Below are positions 41,270-48,985 of a DNA stretch of 56,281 bases, one piece after another. Under the pieces are notes generated by a model. The model did not search any database. It was not told the origin of the DNA and saw only the letters and a list, made by a program, of their open reading frames with translations. Location: NCBI GenBank assembly GCA_947629265.1, contig CANRCZ010000006.1, forward strand, positions 1 to 56,281, written 5' to 3'. The stretch is from an uncultured Bacilli bacterium. Its GTDB lineage: Bacteria > Bacillota_I > Bacilli_A > RF39 > UBA660. The translations under genes were made by a program, and so were the position numbers. Position 1 is the first letter of the stretch. Every line of letters begins with the position of its first letter.

Positions 41270-41779
41270 CTATCTTTTATTATGCATTTGTTTATATGCA
41301 TTTCTTTCGATATAGGCTTTTTTTCGATTGTTTTCCCATATTCCACAAGAAAAACCTACGATCATAAATATAAATTGTATTCCATTATCTTTGATAAAGC
41401 CATAAATTATAAAAAATACAATAACAAACATTTCGATAGTTAATTCTAAAAAATGTTCTTTATCCCATTTATCACCATAATATTTTATCTTCTCTTTTAA
41501 AGTAAATGAACTATTTTCTAAAGCGTTGAATAGATTATTATCCGCCTGTTCTTTAAATTGTTCTTCTTTAATTTTTTCACCAGCGAAAAAATCGTTTAAA
41601 GTAATTCCTAAAATATTACATAAATCTTTATATAAAGATACATCGGGTAAACATTTGCCATTTTCCCAACGACTTACTGACTTATCTGTTACTCCTAACT
41701 TTTCGGCTAACTGCTCTTGAGTTAATTTTTTATCTTTTCTTAAACTTGCAATAAATTTACCTATTTTTTCTTGATCCAT
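41270..41779 (-). CDS. XRE regulator with membrane tail
   Basis: 169 residues. N-terminal Cro/C1 domain: IGKFIASLRKDKKLTQEQLA, LGVTDKSVSRWENGKCLPDV, then LCNILGITLNDFFAGEKI; after a linker, two transmembrane helices (LELTIEMFVIVFFIIYGF and FIFMIVGFSCGIW). Such HTH-plus-membrane proteins may sense the envelope while bound to DNA. Shine-Dalgarno GAAAGGAGTTAAAC. Paralogue of the gene at 42631-43137. Confidence 0.88.
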   Translation of the reverse strand: MDQEKIGKFIASLRKDKKLTQEQLAEKLGVTDKSVSRWENGKCLPDVSLYKDLCNILGITLNDFFAGEKIKEEQFKEQADNNLFNALENSSFTLKEKIKYYGDKWDKEHFLELTIEMFVIVFFIIYGFIKDNGIQFIFMIVGFSCGIWENNRKKAYIERNAYKQMHNKR

Positions 41780-41954
41780 CGTTTAACTCCTTTCAAGAAC
41801 AATTATATAACTCTTATCAAATAATAAACAGGACATAAAGCGAGAGTTTGATAAATGGTAAGAGATATCTTTAAAAGTTATAAGTTTTCTTTTACTACAA
41901 AAACATTATAAATTTTATTTTAGCATTTCCATATGCTATGCTTGACACGTATAA

Positions 41955-41992
41955 AAATGCACAATATTTTCGATATATTGTGCATTTTTCTC
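41955..41992. terminator. hairpin terminator downstream of guaD
   Basis: AAATGCACAATAT with its inverted copy, loop TTTCG region; T-runs on both strands. A second smaller hairpin, GCACAAT/ATTGTGC, lies at 42012-42026. Together they end guaD on the minus strand. Confidence 0.75.
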
Positions 41993-42037
41993 TTTTTTTG
42001 ATATATTCTGCACAATAATTGTGCATTTTTATTTTTT

Positions 42038-42487
42038 TTAATATAGTTCCCGATTATAACTTTCAAGTAATTCTTGACATTTTTTATTTTCAATCTGATG
42101 AATTTCTAGAATATCTTTTTCTTTATTTTCTAAATAATTATATATCATATCATCTCTAAATCCAATTTTTGCAACCTCTTTTCTATTGGTTACAAAATAA
42201 ATTTTTTTAATATTAGACCAAATAATTGCTGATAAACACATAGGACAAGGTTCACTAGTGGAATAAATAACACAATCAGTTAAATCATATGTATTTAATC
42301 TTTTACATGCATCACGAATTGCAATCACCTCAGCATGGGCCGTTGGATCTTTTTCTTTAAAAACTTTATTATTTCCACAGCCAATTATTTTGTTATCTTT
42401 AACAACAACCGCTCCAAATGGACCACCCTCTAAATTTTTAACTCCTAATTTAGCAAGTTCTATTGCTTTATCAAAATATTCCTGCAT
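42038..42487 (-). CDS. guaD: guanine deaminase (cytidine deaminase-like fold)
   Basis: 149 residues. Zinc site: His and catalytic Glu in DPTAHAEVIAIRDAC, two Cys in SEPCPMCLSAIIW. GGPFGAVVVKD and GFRDDMIYNYL match the Bacillus GuaD type rather than TadA (which has a different C-terminus) or cytidine deaminase. Converts guanine to xanthine in purine salvage. Shine-Dalgarno GGAGGATTAAT. Single gene. Confidence 0.87.
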   Translation of the reverse strand: MQEYFDKAIELAKLGVKNLEGGPFGAVVVKDNKIIGCGNNKVFKEKDPTAHAEVIAIRDACKRLNTYDLTDCVIYSTSEPCPMCLSAIIWSNIKKIYFVTNRKEVAKIGFRDDMIYNYLENKEKDILEIHQIENKKCQELLESYNRELY

Positions 42488-42558
42488 ATTAATCCTCCAT
42501 TTCTAGAAATTGTTATTTGTTTCATTAAATATTATAGCATTTTTTACTAAATAAAAAA

Positions 42559-42576
42559 ACTAGATATTAATCTAGT
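42559..42576 (-). terminator. intrinsic terminator
   Basis: Palindromic ACTAGAT/ATCTAGT hairpin followed on the minus strand by TTTTTTATTT. Downstream of the HTH gene at 42631. Confidence 0.75.
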
Positions 42577-42630
42577 AATCTTTCTTTTTAATAATACTGT
42601 TACTACGTTTATACATTCATCTTTAATCTT

Positions 42631-43137
42631 TTAAGATAATATAAAATCGATAGTTTGAAAAACAACAGCAATAAAGAACAATATACCAGCAAATAAATCT
42701 GTTTTATCTTTTTTTATTTTATAACGACTTAAAAAAGTAATACTGTTATAAGCACATAATAAACTAACTAAAGAGGATAGAGAAATATTTTTAAATGCTG
42801 AAATAATTACTAAGATTATAAAGAATAAAGTCATACCTATAATACCATATTTCATAGTTTTTAAATCGATTAATTCTGTTAATTTGATGATATTCTCTTC
42901 ACTCTTTTTAACTATATCTTTTTCTTCTATCTTTTCGCCTGCAAGTATCTCATTTACACTCACCTCTAATATTTCACTAAGAGGTTTTAATAATGACATA
43001 TCCATTAAACATAGTCCTCGCTCCCACTTACTTACAGCATTTTTAGTAATACCTAGTTTTTCTGCTAGTTCTTCTTGTGTCAATTCTTTTAATTTTCTTT
43101 GGTTAGCAATAAATTTACCTATTTTTTCTTGATTCAT
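42631..43137 (-). CDS. XRE regulator with membrane tail
   Basis: 168 residues. N-terminal Cro/C1 domain (IGKFIANQRKLKELTQEELA, LGITKNAVSKWERGLCLMDM, LSEILEVSVNEILAGEKI) and three C-terminal transmembrane helices (YGIIGMTLFFIILVIISAF; SLSSLVSLLCAYNSITFL; LFAGILFFIAVVFQTIDFIL). ATG 43137 is chosen because AAAGGAGC lies just upstream; a TTG six codons earlier overlaps that site. Paralogue of 41270-41779 with the guaD gene between them. Confidence 0.87.
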   Translation of the reverse strand: MNQEKIGKFIANQRKLKELTQEELAEKLGITKNAVSKWERGLCLMDMSLLKPLSEILEVSVNEILAGEKIEEKDIVKKSEENIIKLTELIDLKTMKYGIIGMTLFFIILVIISAFKNISLSSLVSLLCAYNSITFLSRYKIKKDKTDLFAGILFFIAVVFQTIDFILS

Positions 43138-43227
43138 ATTTTTAGCTCCTTTCAAGAAGAACTATAACATTTAAACATTATTTTTTAAACATACTATAGG
43201 TTCACTTTTATAAAGTTTAATTTTTAA

Positions 43228-43646
43228 TTATTTTATATCAAAACTTTCTGTCTTTAAATCACAATAATATCTACCACTCGTTGCAGTAAATTTTAAAACA
43301 CAATAATCGGGATCAGTTTTACCTTTTTTATAAAACATGGTATCGCCTTTTTTCCAAATCATATCTTTTGTTTCTTGATCGGTTAATACTTGCATTTTTC
43401 CTTTTAACATAACACCAACATACTTAATTAAGCTTTATGATAAAAATATATACTAGCATTAGGATTATTTTCATATTGTTTTACTCTCATAAATGAGGTA
43501 TTGGTAGAAAAATAAAACCCTTTTAAACCATTTCGTTTTCTAGGCTTCAACATTGCTTTCATATTAGGATAATTTTCACTATCAATAGAACTTATAAAAC
43601 TAACTTTCTGTTTATCAATAAACTTTTCTATTTTCTTTAAATCCAT
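43228..43646 (-). pseudogene. pyridoxamine 5'-phosphate oxidase-like protein, frameshifted
   Basis: The N-terminal 72 residues (LKKIEKFIDKQKVSFISSID ... NPNASIYFYHKA) and the C-terminal 60 (MLKGKMQVLTDQETKDMIWK ... GRYYCDLKTESFDI) are the two halves of one FMN-binding split-barrel protein of general-stress type. Around 43430 the minus strand reads AAAGCTTAATTAAG; one extra T (AAAGCTTTAATTAAG) would restore KALIKYVGVMLKG. A one-base deletion in a T-run is therefore likely, or a sequencing error. No other damage is seen, so the inactivation is recent. Confidence 0.82.
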
Positions 43647-43743
43647 AAAATCTTATCTCACTTTCAAAATACCTTATTTTACTATATATTACTAAATAAA
43701 AAGCATATAAGCAAGTTGCTTATATATTTTCCATACTCTTATA

Positions 43744-44379
43744 TTATTTTTTGTTATTTTTAATCATATTGCGAATACCAATGCCATAACATACAAAACC
43801 TATAACTATAAGTATAACTGATATAAATTTCAAACTATCATTAGTAGTTGTAGGACCTAGTATAAGACCAATATCAAAACATAATACTCCGATAATCAAT
43901 AAAGGTATTTGTTTACGATTATTCTTTCTTTTTACAATATCTGGTTTTTCTTTTTCAAGTGGTTTTATAATTTTTCCATTGCCATAGTCAACCTCAAGTA
44001 TCATAATTTCTTGCCCTCTATCAGTAATTTCATTCATAAGACTATATTTATTTCCTACCGATATATTAATTTGTTCCATATCGCTTGTTATATCTATTTG
44101 AATTCCATCAACAGAGGTATCTTCACCACGTACCCCAACAGTCTTAACATTTATCGTATGCTTTCCTATTGTTAAATCAGTTGAAATATTTTTGTTTGCT
44201 CTTATATTACCTATATCTTGACCATCTATTGTAATATAAGCTTTTAGTGCTGGTGCACCACCTTTTCTAGTTATATTAACTATTCTTGTTTCTTTTTCAA
44301 CAGGGCAACCACAATTAGGACAAGCATTTGCCTTATTACTTATTTCCTTTCCACATTCACTACATTTAATTAATGCCAT
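43744..44379 (-). CDS. zinc-ribbon membrane protein
   Basis: 211 residues. N-terminal zinc ribbon with paired Cys (IKCSECGKEISNKANACPNCGCPVEK), a beta-rich middle (LKAYITIDGQDIGNIRANKN, TIGKHTINVKTVGV) resembling a carbohydrate- or PEGA-like fold, and two C-terminal transmembrane helices. AGGAGTGAAAAATT precedes the ATG at 44379. The first 29 residues are nearly identical to those of the next gene upstream (44427-44810), a local duplication of the zinc-ribbon module with different bodies. Confidence 0.75.
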   Translation of the reverse strand: MALIKCSECGKEISNKANACPNCGCPVEKETRIVNITRKGGAPALKAYITIDGQDIGNIRANKNISTDLTIGKHTINVKTVGVRGEDTSVDGIQIDITSDMEQINISVGNKYSLMNEITDRGQEIMILEVDYGNGKIIKPLEKEKPDIVKRKNNRKQIPLLIIGVLCFDIGLILGPTTTNDSLKFISVILIVIGFVCYGIGIRNMIKNNKK

Positions 44380-44426
44380 AATTTTTCACTCCTTTCAACG
44401 TATAAATTATATAAGCTATTTATATA

Positions 44427-44810
44427 CTATTTAAAGTTATTATTAAAATAGTTGTTTATTTCTTGTATTGCGAACTTATAAAATGCAAAAGTTAATACAA
44501 AAGATATTATAAACGCTAAAAAATAAAGTAATGGATTAAACATTATTAAAAACATAAATATAAATGTAAAAAGACCACATATAGCATTTAAAACAACCCA
44601 AACATTAGGATACACATTTTCTTTTTTCATCATCATATTTATTTCTTGCTTTTCTGCTTTTGTTAAATGTTTGTAATCTCTACCCTTAAATCTTTTTTTC
44701 ATTTCTTCTAATTTATTACCTTGTTTTTCAACCGGACAAGAACAATTAGGACAAGCATTCGCTTTATCACTAAATTCTTTACCGCATTCACTACATTTAA
44801 TTAATGCCAT
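44427..44810 (-). CDS. zinc-ribbon membrane protein, short paralogue
   Basis: 127 residues: zinc ribbon (IKCSECGKEFSDKANACPNC), a basic linker (KRFKGRDYKHLTKAEKQEI) and two transmembrane helices (LNAICGLFTFIFMFLIMF; LAFIISFVLTFAFY). Shine-Dalgarno AGGAGTAAAAAAC. Part of a minus-strand gene run from 46937 to 43744 whose members nearly all have AGGAG leaders and short gaps. Confidence 0.72.
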   Translation of the reverse strand: MALIKCSECGKEFSDKANACPNCSCPVEKQGNKLEEMKKRFKGRDYKHLTKAEKQEINMMMKKENVYPNVWVVLNAICGLFTFIFMFLIMFNPLLYFLAFIISFVLTFAFYKFAIQEINNYFNNNFK

Positions 44811-44828
44811 AGTTTTTTACTCCTTTCC

Positions 44829-45647
44829 TTATTCGCATCTTGTCAAAGGTGAATTAAGATAATCATATAAAATATCATTATCTTTATCAATTTTCATTTC
44901 TAATGAATTAACGGTATCAAAGTATTTTATCTTGTTATCGTTAATAGAATAATAAAAATCATAATTAACCGATTTACCATAAGAATAATTTCCTGTACCA
45001 TCTTCATTAAAAGTAATTTTTATATCTGTTTTTTCACCTAATAATGTTTGTACTCCACACCAAGAGCCTAAAATACTTTTATTTGAAACACTATCTTCTT
45101 TATTATAATAAATTATACACTCATAGTCTTTTTGTTCTAATTCTTTAATGTTATTTAAAATACTTTCATCTGATACATAGTCATATTTTAATTTATATGA
45201 ATATAATTGCCCTCCATTACTTGCAGTTTTTTGTCCTGTATCACAATTATAATTCACATCTTTTAAATTACTAATTTTATTTTCTATATTTTCACAATAA
45301 TATTGAGTTCGGGAATTATCTCTTCCCTCATCAACACTTAATTTAGTTTTATTACTATTACCCTCTAAAGTAACAAAATCATGTCCATCTTCGTTTTTAA
45401 CTTTTGTATAAGCATCAAATACACAATATGCTTTAATAAGATTAGTATCTTCTGGCTTATTATCTTTTTTCGTATCTCCACTATACAAATAAAGTGTATA
45501 CAAACATAAAATTGATAAACATATTATACTTAAATCAATCACTATTCTTTTTGTTTTTTTATTAAGTTTATCTTTAAATAGAAGAGTAACTCCAATAATA
45601 ATTAAAAATAATAAACATAAACCTACTAATGGTAAAAAATTTTTCAT
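44829..45647 (-). CDS. membrane protein with extracellular lipocalin-like end
   Basis: 272 residues: two N-terminal transmembrane helices, then an extracellular domain with several Cys (YCVFDAYTKV, YYCENIENKI, YNCDTGQK) and a C-terminal beta-barrel-like segment (GSWCGVQTLLGEKTDIKITF...GTGNYSYG) that resembles lipocalin-like/DUF5640 repeats measuring NEDGTG. Shine-Dalgarno AAAGGAGCATAG. Same operon-like run as the zinc-ribbon genes. Function unknown. Confidence 0.62.
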   Translation of the reverse strand: MKNFLPLVGLCLLFLIIIGVTLLFKDKLNKKTKRIVIDLSIICLSILCLYTLYLYSGDTKKDNKPEDTNLIKAYCVFDAYTKVKNEDGHDFVTLEGNSNKTKLSVDEGRDNSRTQYYCENIENKISNLKDVNYNCDTGQKTASNGGQLYSYKLKYDYVSDESILNNIKELEQKDYECIIYYNKEDSVSNKSILGSWCGVQTLLGEKTDIKITFNEDGTGNYSYGKSVNYDFYYSINDNKIKYFDTVNSLEMKIDKDNDILYDYLNSPLTRCE

Positions 45648-45658
45648 ACTATGCTCCT

Positions 45659-45988
45659 TTATTTGTTATTTAAAATATATTCCAGATAATTTACTATTGT
45701 TTCGTATTTTGTTTTAATATCATTACTTTGAGAAAAACCTACTATTGAATCACTATCAAAACTACGATTCATAATTTTTATAGCACTTTCATCTATATCT
45801 TTTTTAATAAATCTTTAAAATCATAAATTTTTACAACACCATTTTTTATTTTCTTTATCAATTATAAATATCTCCGCTATATTTGGTATTACATATTTTG
45901 ATAAAACGAAGCCTTATTCAATATAAGGTTTAGTTAGTTCTTCAACCATTTTCTTTTCTTTATCTTCTTTGCTTTTAAATAATCCCAT
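45659..45988 (-). pseudogene. decayed small-protein gene
   Basis: Starts with ATG 45988 behind GGAGTATATTT and reads MGLFKSKEDKEKKMVEELTK, then a TAA after 24 codons. Beyond it the same frame continues as GFVLSKYVIPNIAEIFII; the coding sense then shifts by one base (VVKIYDFKDLLKK) and returns at an A-run to IDESAIKIMNRSFDSDSIVG. One premature stop and two frameshifts make it non-functional. The parent family (a short MGLF-type protein often near zinc-ribbon genes) is not named. Confidence 0.72.
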
Positions 45989-46003
45989 AAATATACTCCT
46001 CTC

Positions 46004-46342
46004 TTATTTTTTATTATTCATAGATTTATTTATTTCATATATATTTTTTAAAGTATATGCTTTCCACTCTAAAAATGGAGTGCTTAATAAAGCGATAACA
46101 ACAAGCGCGATACTTGCAAATAAACAAGTAATAAAAATTGCCGTATCTTCTTGGCTACCAATTATTCCTATTGTAAATACAATTACAGCCAATATAAATG
46201 CTATTACTTTAATAACCTTTGCTAACATTAAAAAGTAATTAATGTTTTTTTCAGTACCATTTAAAACGTTTTCGTAAGCTTCATTTGTTGTATTATTATC
46301 ATCAGTACCCTTTTCTAAATTTTCAAAAAAATCATTATTCAT
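46004..46342 (-). CDS. small two-helix membrane protein
   Basis: 112 residues: an acidic, Asn-rich N-terminus (MNNDFFENLEKGTDDNNTTN), two transmembrane helices (VIKVIAFILAVIVFTIGIIG; IFITCLFASIALVVIALL) and a short tail. The ATG at 46342 (AGGAGTGTTAAAAA) overlaps the upstream gene end by 8 bases, indicating co-translation. No family recognised. Confidence 0.65.
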   Translation of the reverse strand: MNNDFFENLEKGTDDNNTTNEAYENVLNGTEKNINYFLMLAKVIKVIAFILAVIVFTIGIIGSQEDTAIFITCLFASIALVVIALLSTPFLEWKAYTLKNIYEINKSMNNKK

Positions 46343-46937
46343 TTTTTAACACTCCTTTTTTATTGTTTTTTGTAATAACATAATTAGCATATTGTTTAAA
46401 GTATATTATTACAAATACTTGATATAAGAAATTTATTAAAGTACTTATTATATTAAGAAGAATAATCACTCTAATATTACCTAATTTTAATGCTAAAAAA
46501 CCTAAACTTGAAATACTAAATTTTGTTGTTAAGTAATATTTTATATTTAAACTACAACTAATTATTAAAACAATAACACTTATAACAAATGCAATACTTA
46601 AATTTTTTCTATTTAAAATTTTTAGTCTATTACCAAAAATAATAAATATTAGATAAAAAGCAATTACTATTGAACTTATGATAAATCTATTACCATTAAC
46701 CATAAATAGATTAAGTGGCAAAGACAAAATACTCCATACAAAGAAAACCATATTCCATACTGATAAAGTTATATTTTTTTTAAATCTAATAATAGCAAAA
46801 TATATTAAAGGGACAATGGTTTGTAAAATACTTGAACCCGATAATATATTTATTAAAGTATTAAATAAAAGTATTCCCAATATTGCATTGATAATATGCT
46901 TCGTATTACTAAAATAATTCTTGACTTTTATTAACAT
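46335..46937 (-). CDS. polytopic membrane protein
   Basis: 200 residues with five or six hydrophobic helices and few charged residues. Shine-Dalgarno AAAAGGAGTTT before ATG 46937. It is the first gene of the minus-strand run that continues through the zinc-ribbon proteins. Directly upstream (46985-47173) is a promoter and an attenuator-like leader. No family recognised. Confidence 0.65.
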   Translation of the reverse strand: MLIKVKNYFSNTKHIINAILGILLFNTLINILSGSSILQTIVPLIYFAIIRFKKNITLSVWNMVFFVWSILSLPLNLFMVNGNRFIISSIVIAFYLIFIIFGNRLKILNRKNLSIAFVISVIVLIISCSLNIKYYLTTKFSISSLGFLALKLGNIRVIILLNIISTLINFLYQVFVIIYFKQYANYVITKNNKKGVLKNE

Positions 46938-46984
46938 ATGATAAACTCCTTTTAATATTATTAATCATTTTATCAAATAAAAAA

Positions 46985-47138
46985 CGGAACTCTATACTAG
47001 TTGTTCCGATACTGTATTGTTGGTTTTACTATATAACTATTTACTACATAGCCAACAATTAATACAATGTCGGACCTTACTACATATAAATTGCTGACAA
47101 TAAAATGTTTGTTGGTATTAGTCACTACATTCATCGAT
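46985..47138 (-). ncRNA. attenuator-like leader RNA
   Basis: Minus-strand transcript starting near 47138. It ends in a terminator: CGGAAC / GTTCCG stem (47008-46985) followed by TTTTTTATTT. Upstream, 47074-47052 (TCCGACATTGTA...TTGTTGG) can pair with 47023-47005 (CCAACAATACAGTATCGGA) over 18 pairs with one mismatch and one bulge. That pairing consumes the 5' arm of the terminator, so the two structures exclude each other. Position before the membrane gene at 46937 suggests control of that operon. Confidence 0.6.
46997..47134 (-). CDS. possible 45-codon leader peptide
   Basis: ATG at 47134, about four bases after the predicted transcription start, so nearly leaderless; stop TAG in the loop of the terminator. 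The product MNVVTNTNKHFIVSNLYVVR... is Val/Ile/Asn-rich and unlike known proteins. No Shine-Dalgarno. Translation through it would disturb both leader hairpins. It could equally be a chance reading frame. Confidence 0.3.
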   Translation of the reverse strand: MNVVTNTNKHFIVSNLYVVRSDIVLIVGYVVNSYIVKPTIQYRNN

Positions 47139-47144
47139 GAGTTA

Positions 47145-47173
47145 ATTGTAACATAATAAAAAAATTAATTCAA
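47145..47173 (-). promoter_or_regulatory. sigma-A promoter of leader RNA
   Basis: Minus strand TTGAAT (47173-47168), 17 bases, TACAAT (47150-47145), with a TG extended element. The region 47174-47398 between it and the tRNA terminator holds nothing I can identify. Confidence 0.78.
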
Positions 47174-47398
47174 TATATTTATAACCATATAGCTTATCAA
47201 AATCGTGTTTATATTCTTTTTAATAATATCTTAAATAGCATATAATTTTTATAAATAATCACATGAAATAGTCACACGGTCAAAAAAAGACATAAAAAAA
47301 TGCTATAAAAGCACCTTTATTTTAAAGTAATAATATCCATATAAATTAGAATAATATTAGCGAATACCAATATAAAACAAGACCAAAGAAAATAAAAA

Positions 47399-47415
47399 AC
47401 CTTATAAAATAAGGT
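47399..47415 (-). terminator. intrinsic terminator of tRNA-Met
   Basis: ACCTTAT / ATAAGGT stem with a three-base loop and TTTTTATTTT on the minus strand, 13 bases after the tRNA. Confidence 0.82.
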
Positions 47416-47427
47416 CAAATATCAAAT

Positions 47428-47504
47428 TGGTAGCGAGAGAGGGAATCGAACCCACAACCTTTCGGGTATGAACCGAATGCTCTAGCCAATTGAGCTATCT
47501 CGCC
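47428..47504 (-). tRNA. tRNA-Met (CAT), elongator type
   Basis: 77 nt, minus strand. GGCGAGA acceptor with G1-U72 as in Bacillus elongator tRNA-Met, D-arm TAGCTCAATTGGCTAGAGC, anticodon stem-loop ATTCGGTTCATACCCGAAA with CAT anticodon, T-loop GGTTCGATTCC, and an encoded CCA. Lacks the C1-A72 mismatch of initiator tRNA. Confidence 0.95.
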
Positions 47505-47558
47505 ATTAAAAGTAAGCAAACTAATTATAACAAATTATAACCAGTTTGACAATACTTT

Positions 47559-48059
47559 TTAAGAAATTTTTCCGAATTTATTTAAAGGCCATATTCTAAA
47601 TGAAACAACACCCTCAATATCTTCCTTTTTAATTAAACCAAATGCCCTGCTATCATAAGAACGAACGCGGTTATCACCAAGGACTAAATAGTAACCCTTA
47701 GGAATAACGTCGACATTAGCGACCTCTTCTAAAGTAAAGTCGTAAGTTTCGCTATGATTAAATTCTTCTTTAACTAATTTATCATTGACGTATAATTCAT
47801 TATTGACATATTTAATACGATCACCTGGTAGACCGATTACTCTTTTAACGATCTTTTCCTTTTGAAATTTAATTATGACGATATCAAATCTTTCATATGA
47901 TTTATCTAATTTATTTAAAATTAGCATATTATGGTTTTTTAAAGTTGGATCCATCGAATCACCGATTACTCTAATTGGTGTAACAATAAAGCTTTTAATC
48001 AATATGACAATAACGATGATTGCTACATAAGGTATTAATTCTTTTATTTGCTCTTTCAT
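47559..48059 (-). CDS. lepB: signal peptidase I
   Basis: 166 residues: one N-terminal transmembrane helix, then the S26 peptidase domain. Catalytic Ser in IGDSMDPTL, Lys in EKIVKRVIGLPGD, and box E GDNRVRSYDSRAFG. Short Gram-positive type. Removes signal peptides from exported proteins such as those at 51521 and 21069. Lies 16 bases after rplS, with a terminator hairpin between them that may partly uncouple the two. Confidence 0.95.
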   Translation of the reverse strand: MKEQIKELIPYVAIIVIVILIKSFIVTPIRVIGDSMDPTLKNHNMLILNKLDKSYERFDIVIIKFQKEKIVKRVIGLPGDRIKYVNNELYVNDKLVKEEFNHSETYDFTLEEVANVDVIPKGYYLVLGDNRVRSYDSRAFGLIKKEDIEGVVSFRIWPLNKFGKIS

Positions 48060-48065
48060 TCTAAA

Positions 48066-48090
48066 AATAAGGCTATTATGCCGCCTTATT
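48066..48090 (-). terminator. intrinsic terminator between rplS and lepB
   Basis: AATAAGGC / GCCTTATT stem, 9-base loop, then TTTAG on the minus strand; a short T-run, so read-through into lepB is likely. Confidence 0.65.
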
Positions 48091-48444
48091 ATTCACCTCA
48101 ACTTTATCTCTTTTTTCTTTAATTTTAGGTGTTCCTTTAATATCTCTTAAATAATGTAGTTTAGCACGTCTAACTTTTCCTTTTCTTATAACAGTTATTT
48201 TATCAATGATTGGTGAATTGATTGGGAATGTTCTTTCCACTCCAATACCACTTGATAATTTTCTAACGGTAAATGTACGTCCTACTCCACTATTTTGAAT
48301 AGCGATTACAACACCCTCAAAAGCTTGAATTCTGCTGCGGTTTCCTTCCACAATTTTAACGTCAACTCTAACAGTATAACCTACTCTAAATTCAGGTAAA
48401 TCTGTTCTGATTTGACTCTTAGTTATTTTTTCAACTAAGTTCAT
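48076..48444 (-). CDS. rplS: 50S ribosomal protein L19
   Basis: 122 residues. Seen: [56 protein letters not shown] and [13 protein letters not shown], all L19 hallmarks. ATG 48444 has GGGAAGTGAC upstream; a longer frame from 48474 has no family support. Follows trmD in the conserved rimM-trmD-rplS order, with one extra gene inserted between. Confidence 0.96.
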   Translation of the reverse strand: MNLVEKITKSQIRTDLPEFRVGYTVRVDVKIVEGNRSRIQAFEGVVIAIQNSGVGRTFTVRKLSSGIGVERTFPINSPIIDKITVIRKGKVRRAKLHYLRDIKGTPKIKEKRDKVEVNNKAA

Positions 48445-48540
48445 ATAGTCACTTCCCTTTCTAATCGTAATCATAATTATATATATAAAAAGCGGATTAC
48501 TCTGTTAATTTTAACATAATATGATATAAATGTAAAGGTT

Positions 48541-48984
48541 TTATCTTGATTTTCCTCTAATTTCTTTATCTTCATAATCATATGTTTCGTTATAACAAAT
48601 TATTTTTCTTTTTAATTCGTATTCGACAACCTCGATTTTTTTTAATAACAAACTTACGTATTTTTCTTCTAAGTATTTACTATATTTATATTCGATAATA
48701 GATTTATAATGCGCTATATCGTTTAGGGCTATATTTAAGCGATTTGGATCATCTTCATCATCGTTTAAAAGGGAAATAATATAGTTTATATAGCTGTTTA
48801 GTTTATGTTTTATTTTTCTTTTTAAGACCTTTTCAATAAACGTTTGATTAATAAGTACTAATGATTTTATGGATATTTCAGCACCAGCGAAATTAGTTTT
48901 TGGTGAAACTTTTAATCCATCAATTTCTAATATTTCTTTAACTTTTTTACCATTGTATTTATTTTTTTTCATTAATTTATGCAT
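48541..48984 (-). CDS. unknown soluble protein between trmD and rplS
   Basis: About 147 residues, Lys/Ile/Glu-rich, no membrane segment. Mostly helical: KMKKNKYNGKKVKEIL-like start, VLINQTFIEKVLKRKIKHKL, DDEDDPNRLNIALNDIAHYK, and SKYLEEKYVSLLLKKIEVVEYELKRK. The gene overlaps or abuts the trmD stop. I prefer ATG 48984 but ATG 48993 is possible. No family recognised. Insertion into this ribosomal/tRNA-modification block suggests a link with translation, without proof. Confidence 0.6.
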   Translation of the reverse strand: MHKLMKKNKYNGKKVKEILEIDGLKVSPKTNFAGAEISIKSLVLINQTFIEKVLKRKIKHKLNSYINYIISLLNDDEDDPNRLNIALNDIAHYKSIIEYKYSKYLEEKYVSLLLKKIEVVEYELKRKIICYNETYDYEDKEIRGKSR

Positions 48985-48985
48985 A

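Noticed and set aside
47428-47504. Initiator tRNA-fMet or tRNA-Ile2 with modified CAT anticodon
   Set aside because: The G1-U72 pair and the D- and T-arm sequences match Bacillus elongator tRNA-Met; the initiator C1 mismatch is absent.
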